This document shows, in pieces, positions 7,733 through 20,920 of a stretch of 64,000 nucleotides of DNA. Every line of letters begins with the position of its first letter. Within the stretch, counting starts at the first letter, position 1. The notes under the pieces were generated by a model, which had not been told where the DNA came from, did no database searches, and saw only the letters and a program-made list of their open reading frames with translations. The DNA is from Cyanobium sp. CH-040 (GTDB lineage: Bacteria; Cyanobacteriota; Cyanobacteriia; PCC-6307; Cyanobiaceae): assembly GCF_024346135.1 (NCBI RefSeq), contig NZ_JAGQCJ010000001.1:248001-312000 (forward strand). The letters run 5' to 3'. The translations under genes and the position numbers were made by a program.

Positions 7733-8906
7733 TCAGCTCTCCAGCGGCAGCAGGGTGGGCCGGCTCTGCAGCGGCAGCGCCGGCAGCCGGATCGGAAAGC
7801 GGTTCCGCTCCAGGCGCTGCACCAGCTCGGCGGCGATCTCCGAGGCCAGACGGGGACTGTGGGCCGGTGCGCAGCGCAGGCGCCGGCCGTTGAGTTCGAA
7901 ACTGCCGCTGGTGAGCTGGGCATAGGTCACCGAGCCGAGGTTGGGTTTGATCCGCCGGGGCACCGCCATGTCGAGCACCGGTGCCTCCAGGCGCTCGGGC
8001 TCGGCGGCGGCGGCCCGGGCCACCTCCGGATCCAGCAGCGGCACCGGTGCCGCGATCGCCACCAGCAGGGCACTGCCGTGACCGGGGAAGAAGCAGGGCC
8101 GCACCCAGCGGCCGTCGAGTTCGTGAAGATCCACGCTCACCGCAGCGCTGGCCCCCGGGGTGAGGGCGTGGCCGCTGCGCTGACGACGGGGCCGGGGCTG
8201 GTGGCCGCTGCCGGCACCCAGCACCCAGCCGACGGCACCGGCCACCAGCACCGGTGAGCCGGGCCCCAGCAGCTTCAGCCCCGGCATCGTCAGGCCGATG
8301 CTGCCGGCGCCCCCGCAGCTCCACAGGGCCGTGCCATGGGGCCCGAGCAACGGACCCCAGGGGCTGGCACAGAGTCCTGCAGCGCTGCTCATGGCCACCA
8401 CGCCGTTCTCGCTGATGGCGCGGTGCAGCAGCAGCCGGCCGGTGCCGATGCGCTCCAGGGTCAGATCGGTGTGCAGATCGCGGCGCGGGTGCAGGGCGGT
8501 GCCCTCGCCGCTGGCATCGAAGGCCAGCTCGCGGCCGGACAGCAGTGCCGCCAGCAGCTGGGCGCCGCTGTGGCGGCCCGGCTCCACCAGTCCGCCCCCC
8601 ACCGGCAGCACGATCTCCCCCGGCCCGCCGCTGGCCAGTCCCTGCACGCCATCGAGCTGCACCTCGCGCAGCCGGATCGGTGGATCGGTGGGACCGAGGG
8701 AGAGGTGCAGGCTGGCCTGGTCGGTGAAGCCGGCGTCGGCGGCCACCACCACATCGGTGCAGGCGTAGGCGGCGTTCAGGCCGCTCTCCCGCACCAGCCG
8801 CCGGAAGTCGGTGGCTGTGCGCACCCGCAGCTCGCCCCGCTGCTGCCGCAGGCGCAGATGGGCTTCGCTGCGCTCGATAGAATCACCCGACTGCAGGCGG
8901 TCATGC

Positions 8907-8908
<2 letters not shown>
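7733..8908 (-). CDS. HcyBio (DUF39) family protein, putative homocysteine biosynthesis protein
   Basis: 391 aa from the ATG at 8908. Conserved blocks are [33 protein letters not shown], then [20 protein letters not shown] and the late block [21 protein letters not shown]. They fit the HcyBio family, implicated in sulfide incorporation into homocysteine in anaerobes and also found in cyanobacteria with less certain function. No NIL, ferredoxin or CBS domain is attached. The start codon shares two bases with the divergent gyrA start (ATGCAT at 8905-8910 region), so its promoter must lie within gyrA coding sequence unless the true start is a later GTG near residue 29. Confidence 0.7.
8878..8883 (+). 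promoter_or_regulatory. gyrA -10 box (TAGAAT)
   Basis: TAGAAT ends 23 bases before the gyrA ATG at 8907, giving a leader of roughly 15 bases. It lies inside the first codons of the divergent HcyBio-family gene. Confidence 0.6.
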
Positions 8909-11627
<2,719 letters not shown>

Positions 11628-11630
11628 ACA

Positions 11631-11660
11631 CCGTTCCCGTCCAGCCCGTTCCCGTCCAGC
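11631..11660. repeat. perfect 15-bp tandem duplication between gyrA and the next gene
   Basis: CCGTTCCCGTCCAGC occurs twice in direct succession (11631-11645, 11646-11660), filling most of the 45-bp spacer between the gyrA stop and the downstream GTG start. Confidence 0.95.
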
Positions 11661-11672
11661 GAGGACACCGCC

Positions 11673-12803
11673 GTGGCGGCCTCTGATCTCTGGATCGCCA
11701 ACACGGTGACCGATCTGATTCAGGGCGATGTGCGCGAGCACCTGCCCCTCGAGCGCATTCCCCTGCAGGGCGACGTGCTTGGGCTGGGCACCACCACCAG
11801 CCTCGACAACGGCGAACTCATCTTCCTGCCGCAACCGGGGCAGGGCGACACCACGATCTGGAAGTGCCGGGCCAGCGATGGCGGCATCCGGGCTCTCCAG
11901 CCCGGCGATGGCAGCGCTCACTTCCCCTACGTGTGCTTCAGCGGCGATGCCTCCGCCGTGCGCACTCCCCTGGATCCGGCCCTGCTCGCTGATGCCGCTG
12001 GCCGGCCCCTGCAGGAGCTGGTGGGCGAGGCGATCGCGCTGCTGCGCCGGCAGGGGCGCCTGCCGGAAGCCCCGATCTATGGCCTGCGGCTGGTGGCGCG
12101 TTGGCAGTCGCTGGTGATCACCGTGGCCTCCAAGCTGTGCATGGGCCAGCAGCGGCGCAACACCGCCATCGCCAGCAGCGCCGCCAGCGAGGCCACAGCG
12201 GCGCGGAGCATCTACCAGCTGCTTCAGCACTACCGGCTGGCTCCCCATGACCCGGGCTATCCCGCCGATCCGATCCGCTACCTGGGCCGGTCGCTGCAGT
12301 GGGAGTGCTGCGGCTTCCACGACACCGACCCCGAGCAGGGGAGGGTGACGGTGCCCCAGCCCGGCGCCCACCTGCACCTGCATGGCTGCAGCACCGACCT
12401 GCGCTTCGGGGGCCATCTGCACCATGAACACCCCGAATCCCGGCTCGCGCAGCTCGAGCGGCTGGTCCTCTACCCGCTGCAGCGGATCCACAGCCTGGCC
12501 AGTGATCTGGGGGTCGACGGGCTGGGCTTCAGCGATGGCGCCGTGCGCTTCCGGGTCTACAACCGCGGCGGCCTGGATGTGAGCGATGTGGGCGTGGCGG
12601 TGGTGATCGACGACCGCTACAGCGGCCACCGCTACCTGCGGCTGCCCTGGCTGGCGGCCGCTCAGGCGGAGCAGTTCAGCGTGCCGCTGGCGCTGGAGCC
12701 CGGCCGGCACCGGCTGGAGGTGATCGTCGATCCCCAGCGGGAGGTTCTGGAACGTCCGGAGCTGCAGGCCAACAACCGCCGGGTGCTGGAGGTGGAGGTG
12801 TGA
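11673..12803 (+). CDS. acetolactate-decarboxylase-like domain fused to a CARDB domain
   Basis: 376 aa from the GTG at 11673. Residues about 30-280 resemble alpha-acetolactate decarboxylase: GDVLGLGTTTSLDNGELIFL matches the family's LGxGTxxxLDGExI block (Glu48), and HLHGCSTDLRFGGH at 235-248 matches the zinc motif HxH-x10-H (His235, His237, His248). The position of the usual catalytic Arg seems to be Val151. Residues about 285-376 look like a CARDB beta-sandwich (VRFRVYNRGGLDVSDVGV, then LEPGRHRLEVIVDP and LQANNRR). No signal peptide is visible. The stop overlaps the lycopene cyclase start (GTGA). The activity is uncertain; I infer a metal-binding decarboxylase-fold protein. Confidence 0.62.
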   Translation: MAASDLWIANTVTDLIQGDVREHLPLERIPLQGDVLGLGTTTSLDNGELIFLPQPGQGDTTIWKCRASDGGIRALQPGDGSAHFPYVCFSGDASAVRTPLDPALLADAAGRPLQELVGEAIALLRRQGRLPEAPIYGLRLVARWQSLVITVASKLCMGQQRRNTAIASSAASEATAARSIYQLLQHYRLAPHDPGYPADPIRYLGRSLQWECCGFHDTDPEQGRVTVPQPGAHLHLHGCSTDLRFGGHLHHEHPESRLAQLERLVLYPLQRIHSLASDLGVDGLGFSDGAVRFRVYNRGGLDVSDVGVAVVIDDRYSGHRYLRLPWLAAAQAEQFSVPLALEPGRHRLEVIVDPQREVLERPELQANNRRVLEVEV

Positions 12804-14086
12804 GCGGGGTGCCGCTGCGGGACGTGCTGGTGCTGGGTGGCGGTCCGGCGGCCCTCTGCATCGCGTCGGCTCTGGCCGGCGAGGGGCTCTCGGTGGCGCT
12901 GCTGGCCCCCCACGATCTCCGTGCCCCCTGGCCCAACACCTACGGCATCTGGGGCGAGGAGGTGGATGCCCTCGGCCTGGCCCATCTGCTGGAGCACCGC
13001 TGGAGCCACACGGTGAGCTATTTCGGCGCCGGTTCGAGCGATCCGGCCGACCCCGCCAACCGACCCACCCCGCACCGCCGCGACTACGGCCTGTTCGACC
13101 GCGGGGCCCTGCAGCAGCACTGGCTGGACGCCTGTGAGCGCGGTGGGGTGGAGCTGCTGGCGGGCAAGGCCGAGCGCTTCCGGCTGGATGCCGAGGGACG
13201 CTGGAGTGTCCTCGCCACCGCCGACGGAGCCCGCCACCAAGCCCGGCTGGTGGTGGATGCCACGGGCCATGAGCCGGTGCTGGTGCGGCGGCCGGATCTG
13301 GGCCCGGTGGCGGGCCAGGCCGCCTACGGGATCGTGGGCCGCTTCTCCGCACCGCCGGTGGAGGCCGGCCAGTTCGTGCTCATGGACTACCGCGCGGACC
13401 ATCTCAGCACCGAGGAGCGCCGGCAGCCGCCCACCTTTCTCTATGCGATGGATCTGGGCGAGGGCCGCTTCTTCGTGGAGGAGACCTCCCTGGCCCTGGC
13501 ACCGCCCGTGCCCTACGACACTCTGCGGCGACGTCTGCTGCGGCGCCTCGCCCACCGGGGGGTGCGGGTGGAGCAGGTGGAGCACGAGGAGTTCTGCCTG
13601 TTCCCGATGAACCTGCCGCTGCCGGATCTGCGGCAGCCGGTGCTGGGCTTCGGCGGCGCGGCCTCGATGGTGCACCCCGCCTCCGGTTACATGGTGGGTT
13701 CTCTGCTGCGGCGCGCGCCCGCCGTGGCCGAGGCGGTGGCCGGGCTGGTGCGGGCCGAGCCCCAGGCCGGCTCGGCCCAGCTGGCGCAGGCGGGCTGGGA
13801 TGCGCTGTGGCCCCTGGACCTGCGCCGCAAGCACGCCCTCTACCAGTTCGGGCTGGAGAAGCTGATGCGCTTTTCCGAGGTCCAGCTGCGGGCCCACTTC
13901 GCCACCTTCTTCTCCCTGCCCGATGCCCAGTGGTACGGCTTCCTCGCCAACACCGCCACGGTGCCGGAGCTGCTGACGGCCATGCTGCGGCTGTTCGGCC
14001 AGGCCCCCTGGAGCGTGCGTCTGGGCCTGATGGGACTCCAGGGCCGTGAGCCGGCACTGCTGGCCCGGCTGATCCGTCCCAGCTGA
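12800..14086 (+). CDS. crtL: lycopene cyclase (CrtL family)
   Basis: 428 aa from a GTG at 12800 overlapping the previous stop. A dinucleotide-binding motif DVLVLGGGPAALCIA opens the protein, followed by WPNTYGIWGEEVDALGL and FLYAMDLGEGRFFVEETSLA, which are hallmarks of CrtL-type lycopene beta/epsilon cyclases. The enzyme closes the ends of lycopene on the way to beta-carotene and zeaxanthin in the membranes. Beta or epsilon specificity cannot be told by reading. crtE, at 26920, supplies the GGPP precursor. Its 3' end lies 17 bp from the convergent GH57 gene. Confidence 0.9.
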   Translation: MSGVPLRDVLVLGGGPAALCIASALAGEGLSVALLAPHDLRAPWPNTYGIWGEEVDALGLAHLLEHRWSHTVSYFGAGSSDPADPANRPTPHRRDYGLFDRGALQQHWLDACERGGVELLAGKAERFRLDAEGRWSVLATADGARHQARLVVDATGHEPVLVRRPDLGPVAGQAAYGIVGRFSAPPVEAGQFVLMDYRADHLSTEERRQPPTFLYAMDLGEGRFFVEETSLALAPPVPYDTLRRRLLRRLAHRGVRVEQVEHEEFCLFPMNLPLPDLRQPVLGFGGAASMVHPASGYMVGSLLRRAPAVAEAVAGLVRAEPQAGSAQLAQAGWDALWPLDLRRKHALYQFGLEKLMRFSEVQLRAHFATFFSLPDAQWYGFLANTATVPELLTAMLRLFGQAPWSVRLGLMGLQGREPALLARLIRPS

Positions 14087-14103
14087 GGGCCGGCGCCGCC
14101 GAA

Positions 14104-15741
14104 TCAGCCCGGTGGCGTCACCCAGTCGGCCGCGTTCAGGGCCGGGAACAGGTGATCCTCCCGCTGCACGGCCCGAAGCCAGCCGGCGGGCAGGTCGCTG
14201 CCGGTGTCGATGGCGGCCATCAGCCGCCAGAAGCGGTCGAGGTGGCGCCGGATGCGCTCCCGCGCCAGCTCGGTGGTGGTGCCGGCCCTGAGGATGAAGC
14301 TCCAGTCGGAGCTCTGGGCCAGCAGCAGCTCCCTGCCCGCCTGGGTGAGCAGGTCGCGCTGCAGGGGGCTGGCCACGCCCTGGTTCACGCGGCGCACCAT
14401 GGCCCGCGACGCCCGCTGCCATTCCGGCACCACCCAGGCGTTGCTGTCGTTGAGCCAGTAGTCGTGGTAGCCGCCCTGCCCCCAGCTGCTCGGGGACGGC
14501 CGGCACACCTGCAGGCTGGGCCGCTGCTGCAGGGCTTCGCGCAGGCTCACCAACCGCACGCCGGCCTCGCCTGACTGGCGGAACAGCGCCGCCAGGAACT
14601 GGGGACCCTCGAACCACCAGTGGCCGAAGAGCTCGGCGTCGAAGGGGGCCACCAGCAGGGGAGACGGGTCCATCGAACCGGCCAGGCCGCTGAGCTCGCT
14701 GGCCCGGCCGGCCAGGTAGGCCGCGGCGTGCTCGTGCACCCGCAGGGCTGCGGTGGCGGGGTCGTAGGGCTGCTTGTGCTCCAGCGGGCAGCCCTGGGCC
14801 GTGACCCGGTGCAGTTTCAGCCCCAGGGGCCGGCGGCTGCCGATCCCCGCTTCCTCGAGCTGCTCCTCCGGCAGATCCCAGCCCAGGTCGCGGTGGAACT
14901 CCCGGTAGGCACCATCCCCCGGATAGCCTTCGCGCGCGCTCCACACCGGCAAAGTGGCGTTGCCGTCGCGGCCGAAGAACGCCACCCCGGCCGGCGAGCA
15001 GATCGGGGAGAACACGCCGTAGCGGGGCCGGGGCAGGGCGTGCAGCAGGCCGTGGCCGTCGAGCACCGTGTAGCGCAGTCCGGCGGCGAGCAGCTGCTGG
15101 TCCAGACCTTCGTAGTAGGCGCATTCCGGCAGCCAGATCCCCAGCGGCCGCTCACCGAGCTGGCGTTCGTGCTCGCGCACGGCGTTGATCAGCTGCGCCC
15201 GCACCGCCTCCGGCACCTGCCGCAGCAGGGGCAGGTAGCCGTGGGTGGCGCCGCAGGTGATCAGGTCCAGCACCCCGAGCTGCTGCAGCCGCTGGAAGCG
15301 CGGCACCACGCGCCCCTCATGGTCGAGCCACTGGCTCTCGATCGCCTGCAGCTGCCCGGCCAGGTGCTCGGCGGCATCCCGGTGCTCGGGCGGTGCCTGC
15401 TCCAGCAGGTGCTGGCGCTGCACCAGCCAGGGAAGGAAGCGGGCGTTGAGCTCGCGGTCGGAAAGCAGGGTGAGGAGCGTGGGCGACAGCCCCAGGGTGA
15501 GGCGCGGCTGCTGGCGCCGGTCCGCGGCCGCGGCCTCCAGTACCGCCAGCAGCGGCAGGTAGCACTCCTGCAGGGCCTGGAAATACCAGTCCTCCTCCAG
15601 GGAACCGGCTTCCCCGCTGCGCACGTAGGGGAGGTGGGCGTGAAGGACGAGGGCCAGCTCACCGGAGAACCGATCGCCGCTGGCCGGATCGCCGTTGCCC
15701 ATGGCACCGCCGCACTGGCGCCACTGTACGGGCTTCTCCAT
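14104..15741 (-). CDS. glycoside hydrolase family 57, 1,4-alpha-glucan branching enzyme-like
   Basis: 545 aa. The GH57 motifs are in order: HAHLPY (34-39), the catalytic nucleophile in GIWLPECAYY (Glu206) and the acid/base in PFDAELFGHWWFEGP (Asp368), followed by the DUF1957-type helical C-terminus with WQRASRAMVRRVNQG. This arrangement is the one seen in GH57 branching enzymes that make alpha-1,6 branches in glycogen. malQ at 46496 is the other glucan enzyme in the window. The ATG at 15741 is upstream of a second possible ATG at residue 15, and the conserved domain begins only near residue 27. Confidence 0.88.
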   Translation of the reverse strand: MEKPVQWRQCGGAMGNGDPASGDRFSGELALVLHAHLPYVRSGEAGSLEEDWYFQALQECYLPLLAVLEAAAADRRQQPRLTLGLSPTLLTLLSDRELNARFLPWLVQRQHLLEQAPPEHRDAAEHLAGQLQAIESQWLDHEGRVVPRFQRLQQLGVLDLITCGATHGYLPLLRQVPEAVRAQLINAVREHERQLGERPLGIWLPECAYYEGLDQQLLAAGLRYTVLDGHGLLHALPRPRYGVFSPICSPAGVAFFGRDGNATLPVWSAREGYPGDGAYREFHRDLGWDLPEEQLEEAGIGSRRPLGLKLHRVTAQGCPLEHKQPYDPATAALRVHEHAAAYLAGRASELSGLAGSMDPSPLLVAPFDAELFGHWWFEGPQFLAALFRQSGEAGVRLVSLREALQQRPSLQVCRPSPSSWGQGGYHDYWLNDSNAWVVPEWQRASRAMVRRVNQGVASPLQRDLLTQAGRELLLAQSSDWSFILRAGTTTELARERIRRHLDRFWRLMAAIDTGSDLPAGWLRAVQREDHLFPALNAADWVTPPG

Positions 15742-15909
15742 GGGCGCCAGTCCAGGGCCTGGATTGCCGGGGAGACTGCATTGCCGCGTAGACAGCGCCG
15801 GGGCTCCCCCGCATGGATGGGCGGGCTACGGTCGAGCCCGAGGGCTGTACAGGCCCAACCCCGGCAGCACCCCGCCTGCGCTGCCCTCCTGCCTGCCGAC
15901 CCAGCGCCC

Positions 15910-16509
15910 GTGACCAGCGCCCAGCCCCCTGAACCCTGCACCGGGCGCCCGCGCCGCCGGCTGGTGCTGGCGGTGGACGGCCACAGCATGTTCTACGCCC
16001 AGCAGAAGCTGGGCTGGTTCTTCGATCCCCGGCGGCTTCTGGCCCATGCCGAGGCCCAGCCGGAACTGGAGCTCACGAGCGCGTTCTGGTATGCCGGCCT
16101 GCGCGATCCGGGCGACCAGCGGCCCTTCCGCGATGCCCTCACCAGCCTGGGCTTCACGGTGCGCACGCGGCCGCTGCGGGAGCTGGCGGGGGCGGGCGGG
16201 GGTGCCGGCGCCGCTGAGGGTGAGGCGCGTCAGCAGTTCGTGCGCGCCAATCTCGATGTGGAGATCGCCGTCGACCTGCTGACCGTGGCCGACCGCACCG
16301 AGGTGGTGTGGCTGCTGAGCGGCAGCCGCGACCTGGACCGGCTGGTGGAAGTGCTGCGGGCGCGGGGGTTGCAGATCGTGCTGATGAGCACCGAGGGGAT
16401 GGTGGCGCGGGAGCTGCGCAACGCCGCCGACCGCTTCGTGGATCTGGCCGGCCTGCGTCCTCAGCTGGAGAAGGCCGAGGCGATCCAGGCGCCGGTGTTC
16501 TCCCGCTGA
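15910..16509 (+). CDS. NYN/LabA-like (DUF88) domain protein, putative PIN-fold ribonuclease
   Basis: 199 aa from the GTG at 15910. The PIN-like acidic positions are LAVDGHSMFYAQQ (Asp near residue 21), LDVEIAVDLLTVA and the late block WLLSGSRDLDRLVEVLRARG. This matches the NYN family, which includes LabA, a protein affecting circadian gene repression in Synechococcus elongatus, and metal-dependent RNases. A Gly/Ala stretch near residue 100 is a linker. A TACGGT box at 15827-15832 could be its -10. It is divergent from the GH57 gene, with 168 bp between starts. The substrate is unknown. Confidence 0.75.
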   Translation: MTSAQPPEPCTGRPRRRLVLAVDGHSMFYAQQKLGWFFDPRRLLAHAEAQPELELTSAFWYAGLRDPGDQRPFRDALTSLGFTVRTRPLRELAGAGGGAGAAEGEARQQFVRANLDVEIAVDLLTVADRTEVVWLLSGSRDLDRLVEVLRARGLQIVLMSTEGMVARELRNAADRFVDLAGLRPQLEKAEAIQAPVFSR

Positions 16510-16617
16510 CCGGCGACCCGCTCACGGCCCGCCCGCGCAGGCGCGTCCACGCAGGCTGGCGCACGGCACAGGGCACCAGGCCCGTGCGTCCGGCCTGAAG
16601 GGAGCGGGGCGTGCTTC

Positions 16618-16655
16618 TAGAATGGGGGCAGCTCATAGTCATTCCGCTTAAGGAG
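16618..16655 (+). promoter_or_regulatory. leuA -10 box and Shine-Dalgarno site
   Basis: TAGAAT at 16618-16623 is followed 26 bases later by AAGGAG (16650-16655), six bases before the leuA ATG. This is the clearest ribosome binding site in the window. The leader of about 30 bases is too short for a leader-peptide attenuator. Confidence 0.7.
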
Positions 16656-16661
16656 CCTTCC

Positions 16662-18305
<1,644 letters not shown>

Positions 18306-18339
18306 GTGGCAGCATGCGGGCTGCCGGCATGAGCTTCTG

Positions 18340-19188
18340 ATGGCTGCCTCCACCACGGCTGCGCGCCGCTCTCCCCTCGCCGCCGGCCTCCAGCTGGTGA
18401 TCCTCCTGCTGGTGGCCCTGGCCATGCTGGTGCCGCTGCTGTGGCTGGTGAGCACCTCCCTCAAGGGCCCGGCGGAGGACATCTTCACCAGCCCGCCGGC
18501 GCTGCTGCCCGCCGAGCCCAGCCTCGAGGCCTACCGGCGTCTGTTCTCCGACAGCCCGATGGCCACCTATCTGCGCAACAGCGCGATCGTGAGCGGCCTG
18601 GCGGTGTTCGCCAACCTCACCTTCTGCTCGCTGGCGGCCTATCCGCTGGCGCGGATGCGCTTCAACGGCCGGGGGCTGGTGCTGGCGCTGGTGGTGGCCA
18701 CGATCCTGATCCCGTTTCAGGTGGTGATGATCCCCCTGTATCTGCTGATGGTGCAGATCGGCCTGCGCAACACCCTCTGGGCGCTGATCATTCCCCAGGC
18801 GGCCACCGCCTTCGGCATCTTCCTGCTGCGCCAGAGCTTCCTGGGGGTGCCGGTGGAGCTGGAGGAGGCGGCCCGCATCGACGGCTGTTCAGCGATCGGC
18901 GAGTGGTGGAACGTGATGATCCCCGCCGCCCGGGCCGATCTGATCACGCTGGCGATGTTCGTGTTCATCGGCACCTGGAGCGACTTCCTCTGGCCGCTGG
19001 TGATCCTCGATGAGCCGGAGCTCTACACCCTGCCCCTGGGGCTGCAGCAGCTGGCCAGCAGCTTCTCGCTCGACTGGCGGCTGGTGGCTGCGGGCGCGGT
19101 GGTGTCGATCCTGCCGGTGATGGTCCTGTTCATCGGCCTGCAGCGCTACATCCTGCCCAGTGCCAGCGGCGATGCCGTGAAGGGCTGA
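18340..19188 (+). CDS. carbohydrate ABC transporter permease, MalG/GgtD type
   Basis: 282 aa with six predicted membrane helices. The EAA loop reads ELEEAARIDGCSAIGEWWNV, about 90 residues from the end as in MalG-type permeases. It would form one half of a CUT1-family importer channel for a sugar or osmolyte such as glucosylglycerol. No partner permease, substrate-binding protein or ATPase occurs anywhere in the window, so the rest of the transporter must be encoded elsewhere. The ATG is at 18340. Confidence 0.88.
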   Translation: MAASTTAARRSPLAAGLQLVILLLVALAMLVPLLWLVSTSLKGPAEDIFTSPPALLPAEPSLEAYRRLFSDSPMATYLRNSAIVSGLAVFANLTFCSLAAYPLARMRFNGRGLVLALVVATILIPFQVVMIPLYLLMVQIGLRNTLWALIIPQAATAFGIFLLRQSFLGVPVELEEAARIDGCSAIGEWWNVMIPAARADLITLAMFVFIGTWSDFLWPLVILDEPELYTLPLGLQQLASSFSLDWRLVAAGAVVSILPVMVLFIGLQRYILPSASGDAVKG

Positions 19189-19208
19189 GCACCTGGTGTG
19201 ACCTCTGC

Positions 19209-19246
19209 TCAGGGCAGGCCCGGGGGATCAGGGCAGACCCGGGGGA
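19209..19246. repeat. 19-bp tandem duplication at the stop codon of the coiled-coil gene
   Basis: TCAGGGCAGGCCCGGGGGA (19209-19227) is repeated at 19228-19246 with one mismatch. Each copy carries the minus-strand stop TGA preceded by the same GLP-encoding codons, so the gene ends in the first copy read and the second is a leftover downstream. Confidence 0.9.
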
Positions 19247-19749
19247 GGCGGAGCTGTGGCCGGCGCGCCGCCACCCACGCCCGGCGGCTCCCCAGCAGCT
19301 CCCTCCCTGGTCGTGCCGGCCGCCGGCGCCGGCGCCGGCGGGGAGGCGGGGGCCACCCTGCCCGGCACACCGGCGGCCGGAGCGCGGCTGAGCTGGCGCA
19401 GCTGATCCCGCAGGCTGTCGGTCTCGGCGCGCAGCAGTTCGATGCGGCTGCTGTCCCGCTCCACGGCCTGCAGACGTTCAACGGTGGCTCGCAGCTGCTC
19501 CTCCAGGCCGGTGGTGCGCTCCAGAGCACGGCTGTTCTCCAGGCCCTGCACCCGCTCCTGCAGTTCCTGGATCCGCATGCCCTGCTGCCGGGCGCGCACC
19601 AGCATCGCCACGAACAGCACGGCCAGCAGGGCGGTGAGCCCCACCTGCAGCCACATCACCCAATCGGGCGGCTGGGGCAGGGTGCTGGACCCGGACCCGG
19701 TGCCGGAAGCGTCACCGGAGGATCCTGGAGCCAATGCGCTGGGGTCCAT
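19228..19749 (-). CDS. single-pass membrane protein with a coiled coil, unknown function
   Basis: 173 aa, not recognised. A short Gly/Ser-rich N-terminus is followed by one membrane segment (DWVMWLQVGLTALLAVLFVA, about residues 29-50). A charged heptad-like region (about 55-120) contains several Glu, Leu and Arg positions, as in LQERVQGLENSRALERTTG, consistent with a coiled coil. The Pro/Ala/Gly-rich tail of about 50 residues ends in PPPGLP. Its topology suggests a cytoplasmic or lumenal coiled-coil scaffold. It is convergent with the ABC permease and divergent from galE. Confidence 0.6.
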   Translation of the reverse strand: MDPSALAPGSSGDASGTGSGSSTLPQPPDWVMWLQVGLTALLAVLFVAMLVRARQQGMRIQELQERVQGLENSRALERTTGLEEQLRATVERLQAVERDSSRIELLRAETDSLRDQLRQLSRAPAAGVPGRVAPASPPAPAPAAGTTREGAAGEPPGVGGGAPATAPPPPGLP

Positions 19750-19840
19750 CGGATCGGCCTCGGCTGAACCCCAATCCTGCCCGATCCCCTGGGATCATGA
19801 CCCGGCCCCCCTGCATCGCCCCAGGCCGGTTGCTGCAGCC

Positions 19841-20920
19841 ATGACGATTCTCGTGACCGGCGGTGCCGGCTACATCGGCAGCCACACGGTGCGCCATCTG
19901 CAGCGCAGCGGCCACCCCGTGCTGGTGCTCGACAACCTGGTGTACGGCCACCGTGACATCGCCGAGCAGGTGCTGGCGGTGCCGCTGGTGGTGGGGCAGC
20001 TCGGGGATCGCGGGCTGCTCGATCGGCTGCTCCAGGGCAGCCATCCGCTGCTGCCCGCCGGCGCGGTGCGGGCGGTGCTGCACTTCGCCGCCTACGCCTA
20101 TGTGGGCGAGAGCGTGGCCGATCCGGCCCGCTATTACCGCAACAACCTCGGCGACACGTTGGTGCTGCTGGAGGCCCTGCGGGCCGAGAGTCAGCGCCGC
20201 GGCAGCCCGATTCCGCTGGTGTTCAGCTCCACCTGCGCGACGTACGGCATCCCGGAGCCCGATCAGATCCCGATCCGCGAAACCACCCCGCAGCAGCCGA
20301 TCAACCCCTACGGCCGCAGCAAGTGGATGGTGGAGCAGCTGCTGGCGGACTTCGCCGCCGCCTACGGCCAGCCCAGCGTGATCTTCCGCTACTTCAACGC
20401 GGCGGGCGCCGATCCGGCCGGTGACCTGGGCGAGGACCACACGCCGGAAACCCATCTGATCCCGCTGGTGCTGGAGGCCCTCGCCGGCCGCCGCCCGGCG
20501 ATCCAGGTGTACGGCCGCGACTATCCCACCCCCGATGGCACCTGCATCCGGGACTACATCCACGTGAGCGATCTGGCCGCCGCCCACGGGCTCGGGCTGC
20601 AGCGGCTGCTGGACGGCAGTTCCGAGCACGGCAGTCCCGAGCCGGTTTCGGCAGCACCGACCGTTTCAGCCGCTGGCCCCCTGGTGTACAACCTCGGCAC
20701 CGGTCATGGTTACTCCGTGCAGGAGGTGATCGAGGCGGCACGGCAGGTCACGGGCCGTGAGCTCACGGTTCAGGACGGGCCGCGCCGCCCCGGCGATCCG
20801 GCCGAACTGGTGGCCGATGCCGGCCGGGCCCAGGCCGAGCTGGGCTGGAGTCCGCAGCGCTCCGACCTGCCCACGATCCTGGCGGACGCCTGGGCCTGGC
20901 ATCAGCGGCGCTGGTCGTGA
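19841..20920 (+). CDS. galE: UDP-glucose 4-epimerase
   Basis: 359 aa, a short-chain dehydrogenase/reductase. The NAD-binding motif ILVTGGAGYIGSHTVRHL starts the protein, with HFAAYAYVGESV and the catalytic pair Ser-Thr in FSSTCATYGIP and Tyr-Lys in NPYGRSKWMVE. It interconverts UDP-glucose and UDP-galactose for cell-surface polysaccharide. The start is the ATG at 19841. A short insertion (SSEHGSPEPVSAAPTVSAAG) near residue 265 is not typical. The last 19 bases overlap the convergent ATP-grasp gene. Confidence 0.93.
   Translation: MTILVTGGAGYIGSHTVRHLQRSGHPVLVLDNLVYGHRDIAEQVLAVPLVVGQLGDRGLLDRLLQGSHPLLPAGAVRAVLHFAAYAYVGESVADPARYYRNNLGDTLVLLEALRAESQRRGSPIPLVFSSTCATYGIPEPDQIPIRETTPQQPINPYGRSKWMVEQLLADFAAAYGQPSVIFRYFNAAGADPAGDLGEDHTPETHLIPLVLEALAGRRPAIQVYGRDYPTPDGTCIRDYIHVSDLAAAHGLGLQRLLDGSSEHGSPEPVSAAPTVSAAGPLVYNLGTGHGYSVQEVIEAARQVTGRELTVQDGPRRPGDPAELVADAGRAQAELGWSPQRSDLPTILADAWAWHQRRWS

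Noticed and set aside
14620-15909. Upstream part of the long plus-strand frame that ends as the NYN gene
   Set aside because: It is antisense to the GH57 gene and lacks conserved sequence; the NYN domain starts only after the GTG at 15910.
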